Assembly: GCA_017472085.1 (NCBI GenBank)
Contig: JAFUQZ010000002.1
Location: 1-38,424, forward strand
Length of the DNA: 38,424 nt
Reading direction: 5' to 3'
Source of the DNA: Akkermansia sp.
GTDB lineage: Bacteria > Verrucomicrobiota > Verrucomicrobiia > Verrucomicrobiales > Akkermansiaceae
The notes under the pieces were generated by a model. That model did not search any database. It was not told the origin of the DNA and saw only the letters and a list, made by a program, of their open reading frames with translations. A program made the position numbers and the translations under genes. Positions 20,185 to 28,815 of this stretch are shown here, one piece after another. How positions within the stretch are numbered: position 1 is the stretch's first letter; every line of letters begins with the position of its first letter.

Positions 20185-20991
20185 ATGCTGCGCCTGCACT
20201 ACTTGCCCTGGTATCTGCTGCTGGTGGCCCTGTTGCTGACGGGGGCTTTGGGCGTGCCGCTTCTGGTGGACAAGAATCTGTCTCCCTTGCAGCGGTGGAT
20301 GCAGTTCTCCCCCTGGCTGGGGCCCGCACCGTCCGTTCCTGATTGCCTCCGGCTGAACCATCAGCAATTTATCTTCACCCTCGGAACAACATCCGATTGG
20401 GTGGATTCCACGGCAGAGGCGTTCGACTGCCATCACCAACAACCATCCACGGAGCAACGAAAACTCTTGAATCAGGCGGCGCCCGAACAGGAATTACGGC
20501 GCGCGTTCTGCCCGGAGAAACCGCTGACCATGCTCCGCTCCGATTCCGAAAGCGGCTATGAGATTCAGGACATGCTGATTGCCGAGACGGCGGGGGGCAT
20601 GACTCTGCTGTACATGCGGCTGAAAGATGCTCCCCCGCACAGCAGCCGCGTCCTGCTGCCGCGTTTCAGACATTTGCACCCCACTCTGACGCAAGCTGAA
20701 AAAATAGCCCTCATTGTTTCTCCGCTCTGTTGGCTCTGTATTCTGACGATTCTGCCACCGGCCACCCTGCTGCTCTTCCGCGCTTTCCGTTTCACGAGCC
20801 TGCGGCAAAAGCTGCTGTGGTACAGCAGCGGCCCGTTCGGTATCTTTGTGTTCGGACTTTGGATAACCCTCGGCATGTGGCCCTCCACAGGTGCATGGGT
20901 ATGCCTGATTGTCACCCTGCTCTCCCTCCTGCCGGTTCTCCTCCTGATGGCCGCCCTCCGCCCCTTGGGGGAACACATCTGCGGAAAATAA
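20185..20991 (+). CDS. Membrane protein of unknown function
   Basis: A 268-residue protein with no family that I recognise. One helix lies at the N-terminus (YLLLVALLLTGALGVPLLV). About 150 residues follow that are presumably periplasmic. Three hydrophobic helices lie toward the C-terminus (near residues 174-192, 213-231 and 235-255). The soluble part is rich in Pro, Gln and His and has no visible catalytic motif. It lies 66 bp after the efflux operon, in a gap that contains two copies of CGATTGAC. The start ATG is preceded by GGAGCG about 7 nt upstream. Confidence 0.65.
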   Translation: MLRLHYLPWYLLLVALLLTGALGVPLLVDKNLSPLQRWMQFSPWLGPAPSVPDCLRLNHQQFIFTLGTTSDWVDSTAEAFDCHHQQPSTEQRKLLNQAAPEQELRRAFCPEKPLTMLRSDSESGYEIQDMLIAETAGGMTLLYMRLKDAPPHSSRVLLPRFRHLHPTLTQAEKIALIVSPLCWLCILTILPPATLLLFRAFRFTSLRQKLLWYSSGPFGIFVFGLWITLGMWPSTGAWVCLIVTLLSLLPVLLLMAALRPLGEHICGK

Positions 20992-21088
20992 ATAATCACC
21001 CGACAAAAAAAACATGCAAATCCGCAGCCATATTGCAGAATTACATGGTTTTTCTTATTTCTTCCCTTGACAATTGGCTGCAAAGGTA

Positions 21089-22273
21089 ATGGAACTACAC
21101 CGCGTGTTCCCCTGTGTTCTGGTAACGGGGGCACGGCAAGTCGGAAAGTCCACCCTGCTCCGACAATTGTTGCCGGAAGGAATGCATTATGTGACACTGG
21201 ATAACGAACTCATGCTGATGCGGGCCAAAGAAGACCCTGTCGGTTTTCTGGAGGAAATGGGAAGTCCCCTGTGCATCGATGAAGTGCAATATGAACCTCG
21301 GCTGCTGCGCGCCATCAAGATGAAAGTGGACATCACCGGAGAACCGGGGCAATACTGGCTTACCGGCTCCCAGAGATTCCATCTCATGCAGGGCGTTGCG
21401 GAGAGTCTGGCGGGCAGAGTCGGATTAGTGGAGTTGTATACCCTTTCACAGAGCGAGGTCAACGGCAAGGGGAGCTCTGCCGAACCTTTCGAGCCAGAAT
21501 CATTCAAGACTCGCATCGGAGCGCCGGTATGTGATATCAGCGCACTGTATGACCGCATCTGGAAAGGCGGTTATCCCCGCATGTTCAAATACGCAGGCAC
21601 CACGCCGGAAGATTATTTCAGCGCTTACCTGAACACATACATAGCAAGGGATGTACGGGCACTCACACAGGTAGGTGACACCCACGCTTTCATGCGATTC
21701 ATCCGGTCTGCAGCAGCACGCACGGCTCAACAGGTTGTATATGCCGACATGGCCAAGGATGCCGACGTGTCCCCCAATACGGCTAAGAAATGGCTTTCCG
21801 TACTCGAAACATCGGGAGTGGTAGACATCCTTCAACCCTACTACGTCAATACAAGCAAGCGACTGACAAAGAGCCCCAAGCTGTATTTCAATGATACAGG
21901 TTTATGCGCGTGGCTGGGAGGCTGGCACAGCGCCGGAGTATTGCAACAGGGAGCCATGGCCGGTCCGATACTGGAAACCTGGATATACGGGCAACTGCGC
22001 CGCAGCTTCACCAACAGAGGAATTCGAGCCAATCTCACATACTACCGAAACAGCAACGGTGCAGAAGTGGATTTCCTGCTGGAACGGAACGGAAAACTCT
22101 ATCCCATGGAAGTCAAACGCAGCAGCTCACCCCGACCGGGTGATTTAAGCGGAGCCGCCACCATCCCCACAGCCCCGGGAGTGCAGGTACAGCCGGGTAT
22201 CGTGCTGTGCACAGCCATGGAAATTCTGCCCCTGGGGCGGGGTAATTACGCCTACCCCATATCCATGATATAA
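21089..22273 (+). CDS. AAA ATPase with C-terminal DUF4143 domain
   Basis: This protein of about 394 residues belongs to the widespread AAA_14 plus DUF4143 family (COG1373). The P-loop is GARQVGKST, Walker B is CIDEVQ, and the sensor region is YWLTGSQRFHLM. A winged-helix-like middle (DADVSPNTAKKWLSVLETSGVV) precedes the DUF4143 nuclease-like end, NGAEVDFLLERNGKLYPMEVKR, which resembles a PD-(D/E)xK core. The cellular role of the family is unsettled. The N-terminus is short: the P-loop lies only about 17 residues from the ATG, and a stop at 21068 blocks upstream extension. A TTG at 21074 would add 5 residues. It is somewhat AT-richer than its neighbours and stands alone. Confidence 0.8.
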   Translation: MELHRVFPCVLVTGARQVGKSTLLRQLLPEGMHYVTLDNELMLMRAKEDPVGFLEEMGSPLCIDEVQYEPRLLRAIKMKVDITGEPGQYWLTGSQRFHLMQGVAESLAGRVGLVELYTLSQSEVNGKGSSAEPFEPESFKTRIGAPVCDISALYDRIWKGGYPRMFKYAGTTPEDYFSAYLNTYIARDVRALTQVGDTHAFMRFIRSAAARTAQQVVYADMAKDADVSPNTAKKWLSVLETSGVVDILQPYYVNTSKRLTKSPKLYFNDTGLCAWLGGWHSAGVLQQGAMAGPILETWIYGQLRRSFTNRGIRANLTYYRNSNGAEVDFLLERNGKLYPMEVKRSSSPRPGDLSGAATIPTAPGVQVQPGIVLCTAMEILPLGRGNYAYPISMI

Positions 22274-22387
22274 ATCCTGCGACAGTTGCCTCCATTCCCT
22301 GCGGCGGATAATCATTCTGCCATTCCTCTACTTTTCTGACACAGTATCGGATTTTGGAGAAAAAGAGTGCGAATTCACGATTCTGCG

Positions 22388-22416
22388 TTGTAGGAATGGG
22401 GTGTATGTGGCATAAT
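22388..22416 (+). promoter_or_regulatory. Promoter of the M16 peptidase gene
   Basis: TTGTAG (22388-22393), a 17-bp spacer ending in GTATGTGG, and CATAAT (22411-22416). The -10 box overlaps the first possible ATG (22415), which argues for the ATG at 22424 as the real, leaderless start. The rest of 22274-22423 shows no gene. Confidence 0.55.
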
Positions 22417-22423
22417 GCAGGGT

Positions 22424-24919
22424 ATGCAGCACGAGGTACATGTATGCCCGAACGGACTGGCGGCCATGGTGGCACCGCAGCGGAATCTGCCGCTGGTATC
22501 GCTCCAGTTCTGGGTGGAGAGCGGTTCGATTCACGAGGAAGAGCATGCCGGGGCGGGGATATCGCATCTGATTGAGCACATGGTGTTCAAGGGGACGGAG
22601 GAGTTCAGCGGACAGGAGCTCAACGAACGCGTGCCCGCGCTGGGCGGCAGCTGGAATGCCTACACCAGCACCGACCGCACCGTGTACCACATCGACGGCC
22701 CGGCTGAGCACTGGCGGGAGTTCCTGCACCTGCTGGCGCAGCTGGTGTTTCACCCCACCTTCCCGAAGGAAGAATTCGAGCGCGAGCGCGATGTCATCCG
22801 CAGGGAGATGGCCATGTATAATGACGACCCGCAGGACGCATCCTACCGCGCTCTCATCACGACCCTCTTCAAAAGTCACCCGCGACGCTTGCCCGTCATC
22901 GGTGAGCCGGAAACATTCGACCGCCTGAGCCACAGCGACATGGTGACCAGCCACCGCCGCCGCTATGTGCCGGGCAATGTGTTCATCTGTGCCGCCGGTG
23001 ATGTACCGGAGGAAGCATTCTTTGCCGCAGTGGAAGAAGAGGTGGGCCAACTGCCCGCCGCTCCGCTGCCGCCGCACCCGCACACGGCAGAAGCCCGCCA
23101 GTGGGGGCCGCGCCTGCAACGCCGGGAGTTTGCCCAGCCGACCACCACGCTGATGCTGGCCTGGCGGGTGCCGCATTCCAACCACCCGGATGCCGCCGCC
23201 ATCGCCATCCTGGGCTCCATTCTGGGCGAGGGGCGCAGCGCCTGGCTCTACAAAAAATTTCACGATGAGGAGGGACTGGCGCACGATGTGAGCGTGATGA
23301 TGGTGCCGAACCGCGAGGGCGAGGGCGCCATGGTGCTGGAGGCCGATGTGGAACGCGTCAACCGCGATACCCTGCGCGATGCCATGCTGGACTACCTCCG
23401 CACGCTGCCGGAAGCCGATTTCGAAGAGGCACGCCTGCGCACCCGCCGCCAGATGAAAGTGGCTCGACTGCGGACTCTATCCACGGTGCAGGGGCTGGCG
23501 GGAACGGTCGGCATGTCCTGGCATCTGAACCGCAACCTCAACTGCATGGAAGAATGGGACGCCGCGCTGGAACAGGTGACAGCCGCCGACCTGGCACGTG
23601 CAGCTGCCGCCTACCTGCGCCCGGAGCGGCTGACGGAAGTGAGTGTCGACCCCATCGGCAGCAATCCCGCACCGCAGGAACAGAGCACCATCAGCATCAG
23701 CGCTACCCCGGTGATGCACGAACTCGCCAACGGACTGCGCATCGTCACCCGCATTGACCGCCGCGTGCCCATGGCCCACGCCACGCTGGCCGTGCGGGCG
23801 GGAAGCCCCACGGAAACGGAACAGACCGCCGGTATCAACAGCCTGCTCTCCGAATGCCTGTTGAAAGGAACGGCCACCCGCAGCGCCGCCCAATGGGCCG
23901 ACGAGGTGGAAAACCTGGGTGCATCCATCTCCGGCAACGCCGGCAACAACACCCTGAGCCTCAGCGGGCGCTGCCTCCGGGACGACCTTTCATCCCTGCT
24001 GGAGCTGCTGGCCGATGCCGCCCTGCGACCGGCGCTGCCGACGGAAGCTATTGAAACGGAAAAGAAAGCCATGATAGCCGATATTCTGGATGCGGAGGAA
24101 GACCCGGCCTCCCTGGCTTTCCGCCGCATCCGCAGCCTGAGCTTCGGCACCATCTCTTACGGCAACCATCGGGACGGCACGGTGGAGAGCGTCTCCTCCC
24201 TCAATCGGGCAGCACTTGCCGCCCACCATGCGCGGCTGATGTGCGGCCGCAATGCCGTACTGACCGTGGCCGGGGATATTGACCCGGAAGCCGTGGTGCA
24301 GCTGGCAGAACAACTTTTCGGCAGCATGCCCGCCGGATGCCCCGCCACGGGCACTCCCACCCCACCCCAGAGGCCCGGGGATGAAACCATCTCCGCCGGC
24401 AAGGAGCAGGCCGTGCTGGTGGTAGCGCTGCCCGCGCTCACCGCTACGGATGATGAGGTGCCGCTGCAAACGCTCTTTGAGGAATGGTGCCGCGATATGT
24501 CCGGCCCCGTGTTCTCTGAAATCCGGGAAAAACGGGGGCTGGCCTACTACGCCGCAGCTGCCTCCCTGCTGGGGCTCGATACGGGCTGCCTGTATTTCTA
24601 CCTGGGCACTGCCCCGGAGCAGGTGGCAGAAGCCCGAGCCGCCCTCACGGACATCCTCTGCCAATTGGCAGAAAACGGAATGCCGGAAGATGCGCTGGAG
24701 CGCAGTCGCTCCGCAGCGCTGACCGGGCGGCTGCTCTCCCTCCAGTCCTGCGGCAAGCAATGCTCCGCCATGGCCGTCAATACCCTGCTGGGACTGGGCG
24801 CGGATTACAATGACCGTCTGCCCGACATGCTGAAAGCCGTCACCCCGCAGGCCATGAACAGCTATATCGCCCGCATCCTGGCGCCCGAGGCCACACGCAC
24901 CTGGGTCACCGTCTGCTAA
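22424..24919 (+). CDS. M16 family zinc metallopeptidase, two-domain (pitrilysin/insulinase type)
   Basis: An 831-residue protease made of two fused M16 halves. The N-terminal half carries the inverted zinc motif HxxEH (H48-L-I-E51-H52) and the downstream acidic helix (ERERDVIRREMAMYNDDP) that gives the third zinc ligand. The second half starts near residue 430 (HELANGLRIVTRIDRRVPMA), lacks HxxEH, and ends with the substrate-binding REKRGLAYYAAA region. This active/inactive pairing is normal for the family. No signal peptide is visible, so it probably acts in the cytoplasm. The ATG at 22415 overlaps the -10 box, so I prefer 22424. The NAD(P)HX repair gene follows after 15 bp and is probably co-transcribed. 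Confidence 0.9.
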   Translation: MQHEVHVCPNGLAAMVAPQRNLPLVSLQFWVESGSIHEEEHAGAGISHLIEHMVFKGTEEFSGQELNERVPALGGSWNAYTSTDRTVYHIDGPAEHWREFLHLLAQLVFHPTFPKEEFERERDVIRREMAMYNDDPQDASYRALITTLFKSHPRRLPVIGEPETFDRLSHSDMVTSHRRRYVPGNVFICAAGDVPEEAFFAAVEEEVGQLPAAPLPPHPHTAEARQWGPRLQRREFAQPTTTLMLAWRVPHSNHPDAAAIAILGSILGEGRSAWLYKKFHDEEGLAHDVSVMMVPNREGEGAMVLEADVERVNRDTLRDAMLDYLRTLPEADFEEARLRTRRQMKVARLRTLSTVQGLAGTVGMSWHLNRNLNCMEEWDAALEQVTAADLARAAAAYLRPERLTEVSVDPIGSNPAPQEQSTISISATPVMHELANGLRIVTRIDRRVPMAHATLAVRAGSPTETEQTAGINSLLSECLLKGTATRSAAQWADEVENLGASISGNAGNNTLSLSGRCLRDDLSSLLELLADAALRPALPTEAIETEKKAMIADILDAEEDPASLAFRRIRSLSFGTISYGNHRDGTVESVSSLNRAALAAHHARLMCGRNAVLTVAGDIDPEAVVQLAEQLFGSMPAGCPATGTPTPPQRPGDETISAGKEQAVLVVALPALTATDDEVPLQTLFEEWCRDMSGPVFSEIREKRGLAYYAAAASLLGLDTGCLYFYLGTAPEQVAEARAALTDILCQLAENGMPEDALERSRSAALTGRLLSLQSCGKQCSAMAVNTLLGLGADYNDRLPDMLKAVTPQAMNSYIARILAPEATRTWVTVC

Positions 24920-24934
24920 CCTTGTACCACCGTC

Positions 24935-26395
24935 ATGATAATAGCCACTGCCGAGGAGATACGCCGCGCTGAACAGGAGCTCTTTGCCGGGGGCTCCGTC
25001 ACCTCTGCCGAGCTGATGGATGCCGTCATTGAGCGGCTGTGGCACGCCTGGCAGCGCGAACCGCTCACCGCCGGGTTGCATCCGCAGCGCGTGGTGGTCT
25101 ATGCCGGCAAAGGCAACAACGCAGGTGATGCCCTGGGCTTCGCCGCCCGTTTCGGCTGTCCGGTCACCCTGCGGGCCGTCTGCGGAGTTGAGGAACTTTC
25201 CCCGGATTCCCGCCGCGAGCTGTACCGCATCACCGCCCCGCTCGACAGCAACGCCCCGCAGCCGCAACCGGGACTGCTGATTATCGATGGACTGCTGGGC
25301 AGCGGTGCTCGCGGCGAACTGCGGCCCGCCTATGCTGACCTGGTGCGCGAGATGAACACCCTCCGCGCCGAATCCCCCCGAAGCCTTCTGTTATCCATTG
25401 ATATCCCGACAGGTTTGAACGCCGACAACGGCAGAGGCGGCGCGCATGTGGTCATGGCAGATATCACGGCCGCCATCGGCTGTGTGAAACCCGGCATGCT
25501 GGTGGATGGTGCAGAGGATGCCGTGGGCCGCCTGCTCTGCATCCCGCTGCCGGAGGTGAAGCTCACCCCCTGCGCCGATGCGCAGGTGCTCTGCCCGGAG
25601 CTCACCCGCGGTTGGCTTCCCCGCCGCCCCTATTCCCATTTCAAGAACCGCGTGGGACGCGTCGGCATCATCGCCGGCAGCAAAGGCATGATTGGCGCAG
25701 CACAGATGTGTGCGGAAGCCGCCGTGGCCGCCGGAGCCGGGCTCGTGAACCTCTACTGCCCGGAGGAGGTGTACGATCTGCTGGCCGCCCGCATCACCCC
25801 GGAAGTGATGGTATCCCCCCTGCTGCCGTCCTTCATGCATTCGGCACAATCCGTGCAGGCCTGGGTCATCGGCCCCGGCATCGGCCATCAGAACAAACCA
25901 CGGGCCGCAGAGCTGCAACATCTCATCAACCACGCCAAATGCCCCGTGGTGCTGGATGCGGATGCGCTCAACACCGCCGCCGAAAGAGGCTGGACATTCC
26001 GCAGCAACCACATCCTCACCCCGCATCCGGGCGAAATGAGCCGTCTGTATCCCACCGGTGGCGGTCGCCGCCGCGACATCGCACAGCGTTTTCCGGAAAT
26101 GCACCCCTGCACCCTTCTGCTGAAAGGGGCTCGCAGCATCATTGCCAACCGCGAGCAACTGTACTACAACACCACCGGCGGTCCCTTCATGGCCAACGGG
26201 GGACAGGGTGACGTGCTGGCAGGCGTCATCGGTGCTCTGGCGGCACAGGGGCTACCCCCCCTCCGCGCCGCCTCACTGGGTGCCTGCGCCTGCGGTCGCG
26301 CCGCTGAGGCCGCCCTGGCAGCCGCCGGCTATCCCCCCGCCATCCGCGCAGGTCAGGTCATCACCCACCTGCCGCAGGCGCTTGCCGGATGCTGA
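24935..26395 (+). CDS. nnr: Bifunctional NAD(P)H-hydrate epimerase / ADP-dependent dehydratase
   Basis: The enzyme repairs hydrated NADH and NADPH in the cytoplasm. The N-terminal YjeF_N domain (residues 1-210) epimerises R- to S-NAD(P)HX and shows the loop AGKGNNAGDAL. The C-terminal carbohydrate-kinase-like domain (about 230-486) dehydrates S-NAD(P)HX using ADP. It has GIIAGSKGMIGAAQM, VIGPGIG, VLDADALN, LTPHPGEMSRL, LLKGA and the nucleotide loop NGGQGDVLAGVIGALAAQG. The length of 486 fits the fused E. coli-type enzyme. It lies 15 bp after the M16 gene and is followed by the foreign restriction-modification island on the opposite strand. Confidence 0.93.
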   Translation: MIIATAEEIRRAEQELFAGGSVTSAELMDAVIERLWHAWQREPLTAGLHPQRVVVYAGKGNNAGDALGFAARFGCPVTLRAVCGVEELSPDSRRELYRITAPLDSNAPQPQPGLLIIDGLLGSGARGELRPAYADLVREMNTLRAESPRSLLLSIDIPTGLNADNGRGGAHVVMADITAAIGCVKPGMLVDGAEDAVGRLLCIPLPEVKLTPCADAQVLCPELTRGWLPRRPYSHFKNRVGRVGIIAGSKGMIGAAQMCAEAAVAAGAGLVNLYCPEEVYDLLAARITPEVMVSPLLPSFMHSAQSVQAWVIGPGIGHQNKPRAAELQHLINHAKCPVVLDADALNTAAERGWTFRSNHILTPHPGEMSRLYPTGGGRRRDIAQRFPEMHPCTLLLKGARSIIANREQLYYNTTGGPFMANGGQGDVLAGVIGALAAQGLPPLRAASLGACACGRAAEAALAAAGYPPAIRAGQVITHLPQALAGC

Positions 26396-26427
26396 AAAAC
26401 AAGCGTTATCCGCATACACAAGAAAAT

Positions 26428-27150
26428 CTACTCACAGTTTTCGAAATGTGCATACGTTTCTTCGAACACAAGATTAATATAAGCAACAGAATCGGCATCT
26501 ATCGTTGATATTTTCTTATCCCGTAAAACAAGTGGAAGAATATCCAGCATCTCTTTTAAAGCACCTTGTATCCCTGTTGCTAACGCATAGAATGTGTGTC
26601 CATCCACCAAGAAAACCCTATCGTTACTTAAATACGAATCAGTTGCGTTATCCTTAACAATAAAAGGGATTACACCAATGCGTGACTTTTTAGGTACTAT
26701 GTTGACGCAGTATGCAGTATATTGATAGAAACTACTGTTCTTATTGCTAACCGCATTTTCTAATTTTTTAAAGCAATTTTTTTGGCCTTCAGCGTTCAAG
26801 GTGTTATGCTTATTCTTCATTTCCACCACTATGCGTTTTTCATGGTTTATCAAATCAAAATCTTGTGATGTGTAGGGATCCTCCCACCCTCTCACATGAG
26901 AAATAATCTCCTGATGAAAAACGCCTAACGCATTCGAAAGACCTTTTTCCGCTTGCCTTGAAGTTTCGTTAAGCTTCCATGATTCAACATCATGCGAAAG
27001 CAGCGAGATATTAAACAGCAAACTGAATGGATCTAATCCATTGCGTGATATATTGTTTGTTGCTTTTTTACTGGCCAACGTTACAGACCTAACCAACCTT
27101 ACTACCGCTGCGGTAAGGTCTTCATCAGATATCCATGAAAGATAGCTCAT
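26428..27150 (-). CDS. Type II restriction endonuclease, Eco47II-like
   Basis: A 240-residue endonuclease that resembles the Eco47II family, whose characterised members cut GGNCC. The diagnostic segment is IVVEMKNKHNTLNA: a PD-(D/E)xK-type core with E110-x-K112 preceded by acidic residues D97/D99, followed by the family NKHNT. Upstream, GLDPFSLLFNISL and FHQEIISHVRGWED also fit the family. The partner C5 methyltransferase lies just upstream on the same strand. The gene is far AT-richer than its neighbours, as the whole 26.4-28.7 kb island is, which points to horizontal transfer. A promoter with -35 TTGACA (27182-27187) and TAGCAT (27158-27163) ends 7 nt before the ATG. The cut site is inferred from the family and not seen here. 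Confidence 0.78.
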   Translation of the reverse strand: MSYLSWISDEDLTAAVVRLVRSVTLASKKATNNISRNGLDPFSLLFNISLLSHDVESWKLNETSRQAEKGLSNALGVFHQEIISHVRGWEDPYTSQDFDLINHEKRIVVEMKNKHNTLNAEGQKNCFKKLENAVSNKNSSFYQYTAYCVNIVPKKSRIGVIPFIVKDNATDSYLSNDRVFLVDGHTFYALATGIQGALKEMLDILPLVLRDKKISTIDADSVAYINLVFEETYAHFENCE

Positions 27151-27152
27151 CG

Positions 27153-27176
27153 GGGTGATGCTAGCTCACATCACCC
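27153..27176 (-). promoter_or_regulatory. Inverted repeat over the endonuclease -10 region
   Basis: Perfect 8-bp arms (27153-27160 and 27169-27176, GGGTGATG/CATCACCC) around an 8-nt centre, ending 2 nt before the endonuclease ATG. It overlaps the proposed -10 box, so it could be an operator. In a longer transcript it would be a hairpin over the ribosome-binding region. Confidence 0.45.
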
Positions 27177-27183
27177 TCTTATG

Positions 27184-27204
27184 TCAAGAATAAATTATTC
27201 TTGA
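27184..27204. promoter_or_regulatory. Perfect 21-bp palindrome, candidate operator in the R-M island
   Basis: Ten-bp arms (TCAAGAATAA and its complement) around one central base. It overlaps the -35 box TTGACA (minus strand, 27182-27187) of the proposed endonuclease promoter and the stop of the 40-codon ORF. The HTH domain of the adjacent methyltransferase is a possible binder; this is inference. Confidence 0.5.
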
Positions 27205-27317
27205 ATGCTTCCAATCGCTATGTACTCATCTTTCAAATAAGGGTGAGTAGAGAAGAAAAGAGCATATTCATACCTATTAACACCTTCTATTGTGATATCG
27301 TGTACACTTCTATTCAT
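27195..27317 (-). CDS. Possible 40-residue small ORF between methyltransferase and endonuclease
   Basis: A 40-codon frame starts with an ATG that overlaps the methyltransferase stop (ATGAATAG) and ends 45 nt before the endonuclease ATG. It begins MNRSVHDITIEGVNRYEYAL and is rich in Tyr, Glu and Ile, with no hydrophobic segment and no motif I know. The overlap would allow translational coupling. It could also be chance or the remnant of a longer gene. Its frame ends inside the 21-bp palindrome. Confidence 0.35.
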   Translation of the reverse strand: MNRSVHDITIEGVNRYEYALFFSTHPYLKDEYIAIGSIQE

Positions 27318-28647
27318 CCAAAGGCAATTCTGAGTTTACAAATTGCGCTATCCTTCGATAATTGACTAATTCCGTATCAACCGTAGGATATTTATTTTCA
27401 ATTGCATTTAGCAATCGAATTAAAGATCTACCCATAGCATACGCTAAATTTACAGGCACAGCATTTCCAATTTGCTTATACTGAGAAGTTAAGGATCCTG
27501 CAAATTTCCACTCATCCGGGAACGTTTGAATTCTTGCATACTCTCGTACTGTTAGTGGGCGTGTTTCTTCAGGATGACACCGCTCTGTTTGTTTTTGGGC
27601 TGGAGCACATGTTAGGGTTAAGCATGGCTCATCCCATGACATACGTCTTGCCATACCAGTTTTGCCTCCACCAAGGAAGTAGCTGGCTTTCATATAGTCC
27701 CGCTGAATCGCATCGGGTAAATCACGCCAATATCCACCTGGAGGCACCAACTCCATTACTCGTCTTTTTTTCTCTGGATAGAGTTGCCCATCCGATATAG
27801 GGCAGTCTGTGTCGTACAAGATTCCTTTTTTTAATCCGTCTCGCATTGTCATGATACGCTTGAAAGGGTGAGGCCAATTCCACGCATCTGACATATTCAA
27901 ATCTTTGCGAATCCCAACTATAAACAACCGTTCTCTCTTTTGAGGCACCATGTAAAATACTGCTTTCAACACCTTCGGAGGAATAATGTCATAGCCCAAA
28001 TCTTCCAGAACTTTGATAATTGTGTCCAGAGTTTTTCCGCCATCGTGCGCCAGAAGCCCCCTAACATTTTCTCCTAAAAAAACACGGGGCTGTGTCTCTT
28101 TAACTGCTCGGGCAAATTGGTGAAATAGAGTACCTCTAGTATCCCCAAAACCTAACTTCTTACCAGCATACGAAAAAGCTTGACATGGAAACCCTCCAGA
28201 CAGAAAATCAATTCTACCTCGATATGGTGTAAAATCAACATCTGCGACATCGCCCTCTACAATATTCCAATGTGGTCTATTTAATTTCAATGTTTTGCAA
28301 GCATCCTTATCCCATTCGTTAAGAAGCACTTCATTAAACCCGGCTTTCTCAAGCCCTATAGCAAGCCCCCCAGCACCAGCAAACAACTCTATAGAATTAT
28401 ATGGTCGCGCAGGAGTCGTTTCATATTCCTGCTCCCATAAAGAATTCAGCATCATGTTTGCTTCCTCGAACTGAGAAAGTTGTTGCACATTATATACTCG
28501 ATAATTATTAATTGGATGTCGTTGAGGTACCAGCTTACCTGACACATCCCATCGTCTGAGAGTCTCTTTGGAGACGGACAATATGTCAGCAACTTCAGAA
28601 ACGGAATAATACTCTTTGGTATTATTTAAGCAAACCTTAGTCAACAT
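27310..28647 (-). CDS. DNA (cytosine-5-)-methyltransferase with N-terminal helix-turn-helix
   Basis: This modification enzyme protects the host from the adjacent endonuclease by methylating cytosine C5. Residues 13-60 form a MerR/excisionase-type helix-turn-helix (YYSVSEVADILSVSKETLRRW, then HPINNYRVY). The catalytic part follows in normal order: motif I ELFAGAGGLAIGLE (88-100), motif IV GGFPCQAFSYAG with nucleophile C155, motif VI ENVRGL (193-198), motif VIII QKRERLFIVG, a target-recognition region, and motifs IX-X (LTVREYARIQTFPDEW; IGNAVPVNLAYAMG). Some type II C5 methyltransferases use such an N-terminal domain to repress their own gene. The total of 445 residues is normal for this fused form. 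AT-rich composition marks it as acquired DNA. Confidence 0.9.
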   Translation of the reverse strand: MLTKVCLNNTKEYYSVSEVADILSVSKETLRRWDVSGKLVPQRHPINNYRVYNVQQLSQFEEANMMLNSLWEQEYETTPARPYNSIELFAGAGGLAIGLEKAGFNEVLLNEWDKDACKTLKLNRPHWNIVEGDVADVDFTPYRGRIDFLSGGFPCQAFSYAGKKLGFGDTRGTLFHQFARAVKETQPRVFLGENVRGLLAHDGGKTLDTIIKVLEDLGYDIIPPKVLKAVFYMVPQKRERLFIVGIRKDLNMSDAWNWPHPFKRIMTMRDGLKKGILYDTDCPISDGQLYPEKKRRVMELVPPGGYWRDLPDAIQRDYMKASYFLGGGKTGMARRMSWDEPCLTLTCAPAQKQTERCHPEETRPLTVREYARIQTFPDEWKFAGSLTSQYKQIGNAVPVNLAYAMGRSLIRLLNAIENKYPTVDTELVNYRRIAQFVNSELPLDE

Positions 28648-28658
28648 GCCACATGGTT

Positions 28659-28687
28659 ACTATATTTCATTGCATTTGTAAAGTAAA
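28659..28687 (-). promoter_or_regulatory. Methyltransferase promoter
   Basis: On the minus strand: TTTACT (28682-28687), a 17-bp spacer and TATAGT (28659-28664). Eleven nt lie between the -10 box and the ATG at 28647, so the leader would be about 5 nt. Confidence 0.5.
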
Positions 28688-28742
28688 ATCTTTGCCGACA
28701 TATTTTTTTAATAAAAGTTACTGACATTTTGCGATTATGGGC

Positions 28743-28771
28743 TTGCAAATGTGACGGCCACGTGATATATT
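28743..28771 (+). promoter_or_regulatory. rpoZ promoter
   Basis: TTGCAA (28743-28748), a 17-bp spacer and TATATT (28766-28771). The GC-rich chromosomal backbone resumes here, marking the right edge of the R-M island. The leader to the ATG at 28816 is about 38 nt. Confidence 0.6.
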
Positions 28772-28815
28772 GACCCGCCGCACACGGGGTGCGGAGTGTC
28801 ACCATCATTTTCCCC

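Noticed and set aside
22415..22423. ATG at 22415 as the M16 peptidase start
   Set aside because: It overlaps the best -10 box. The in-frame ATG at 22424 fits the spacing seen at other genes of the window.
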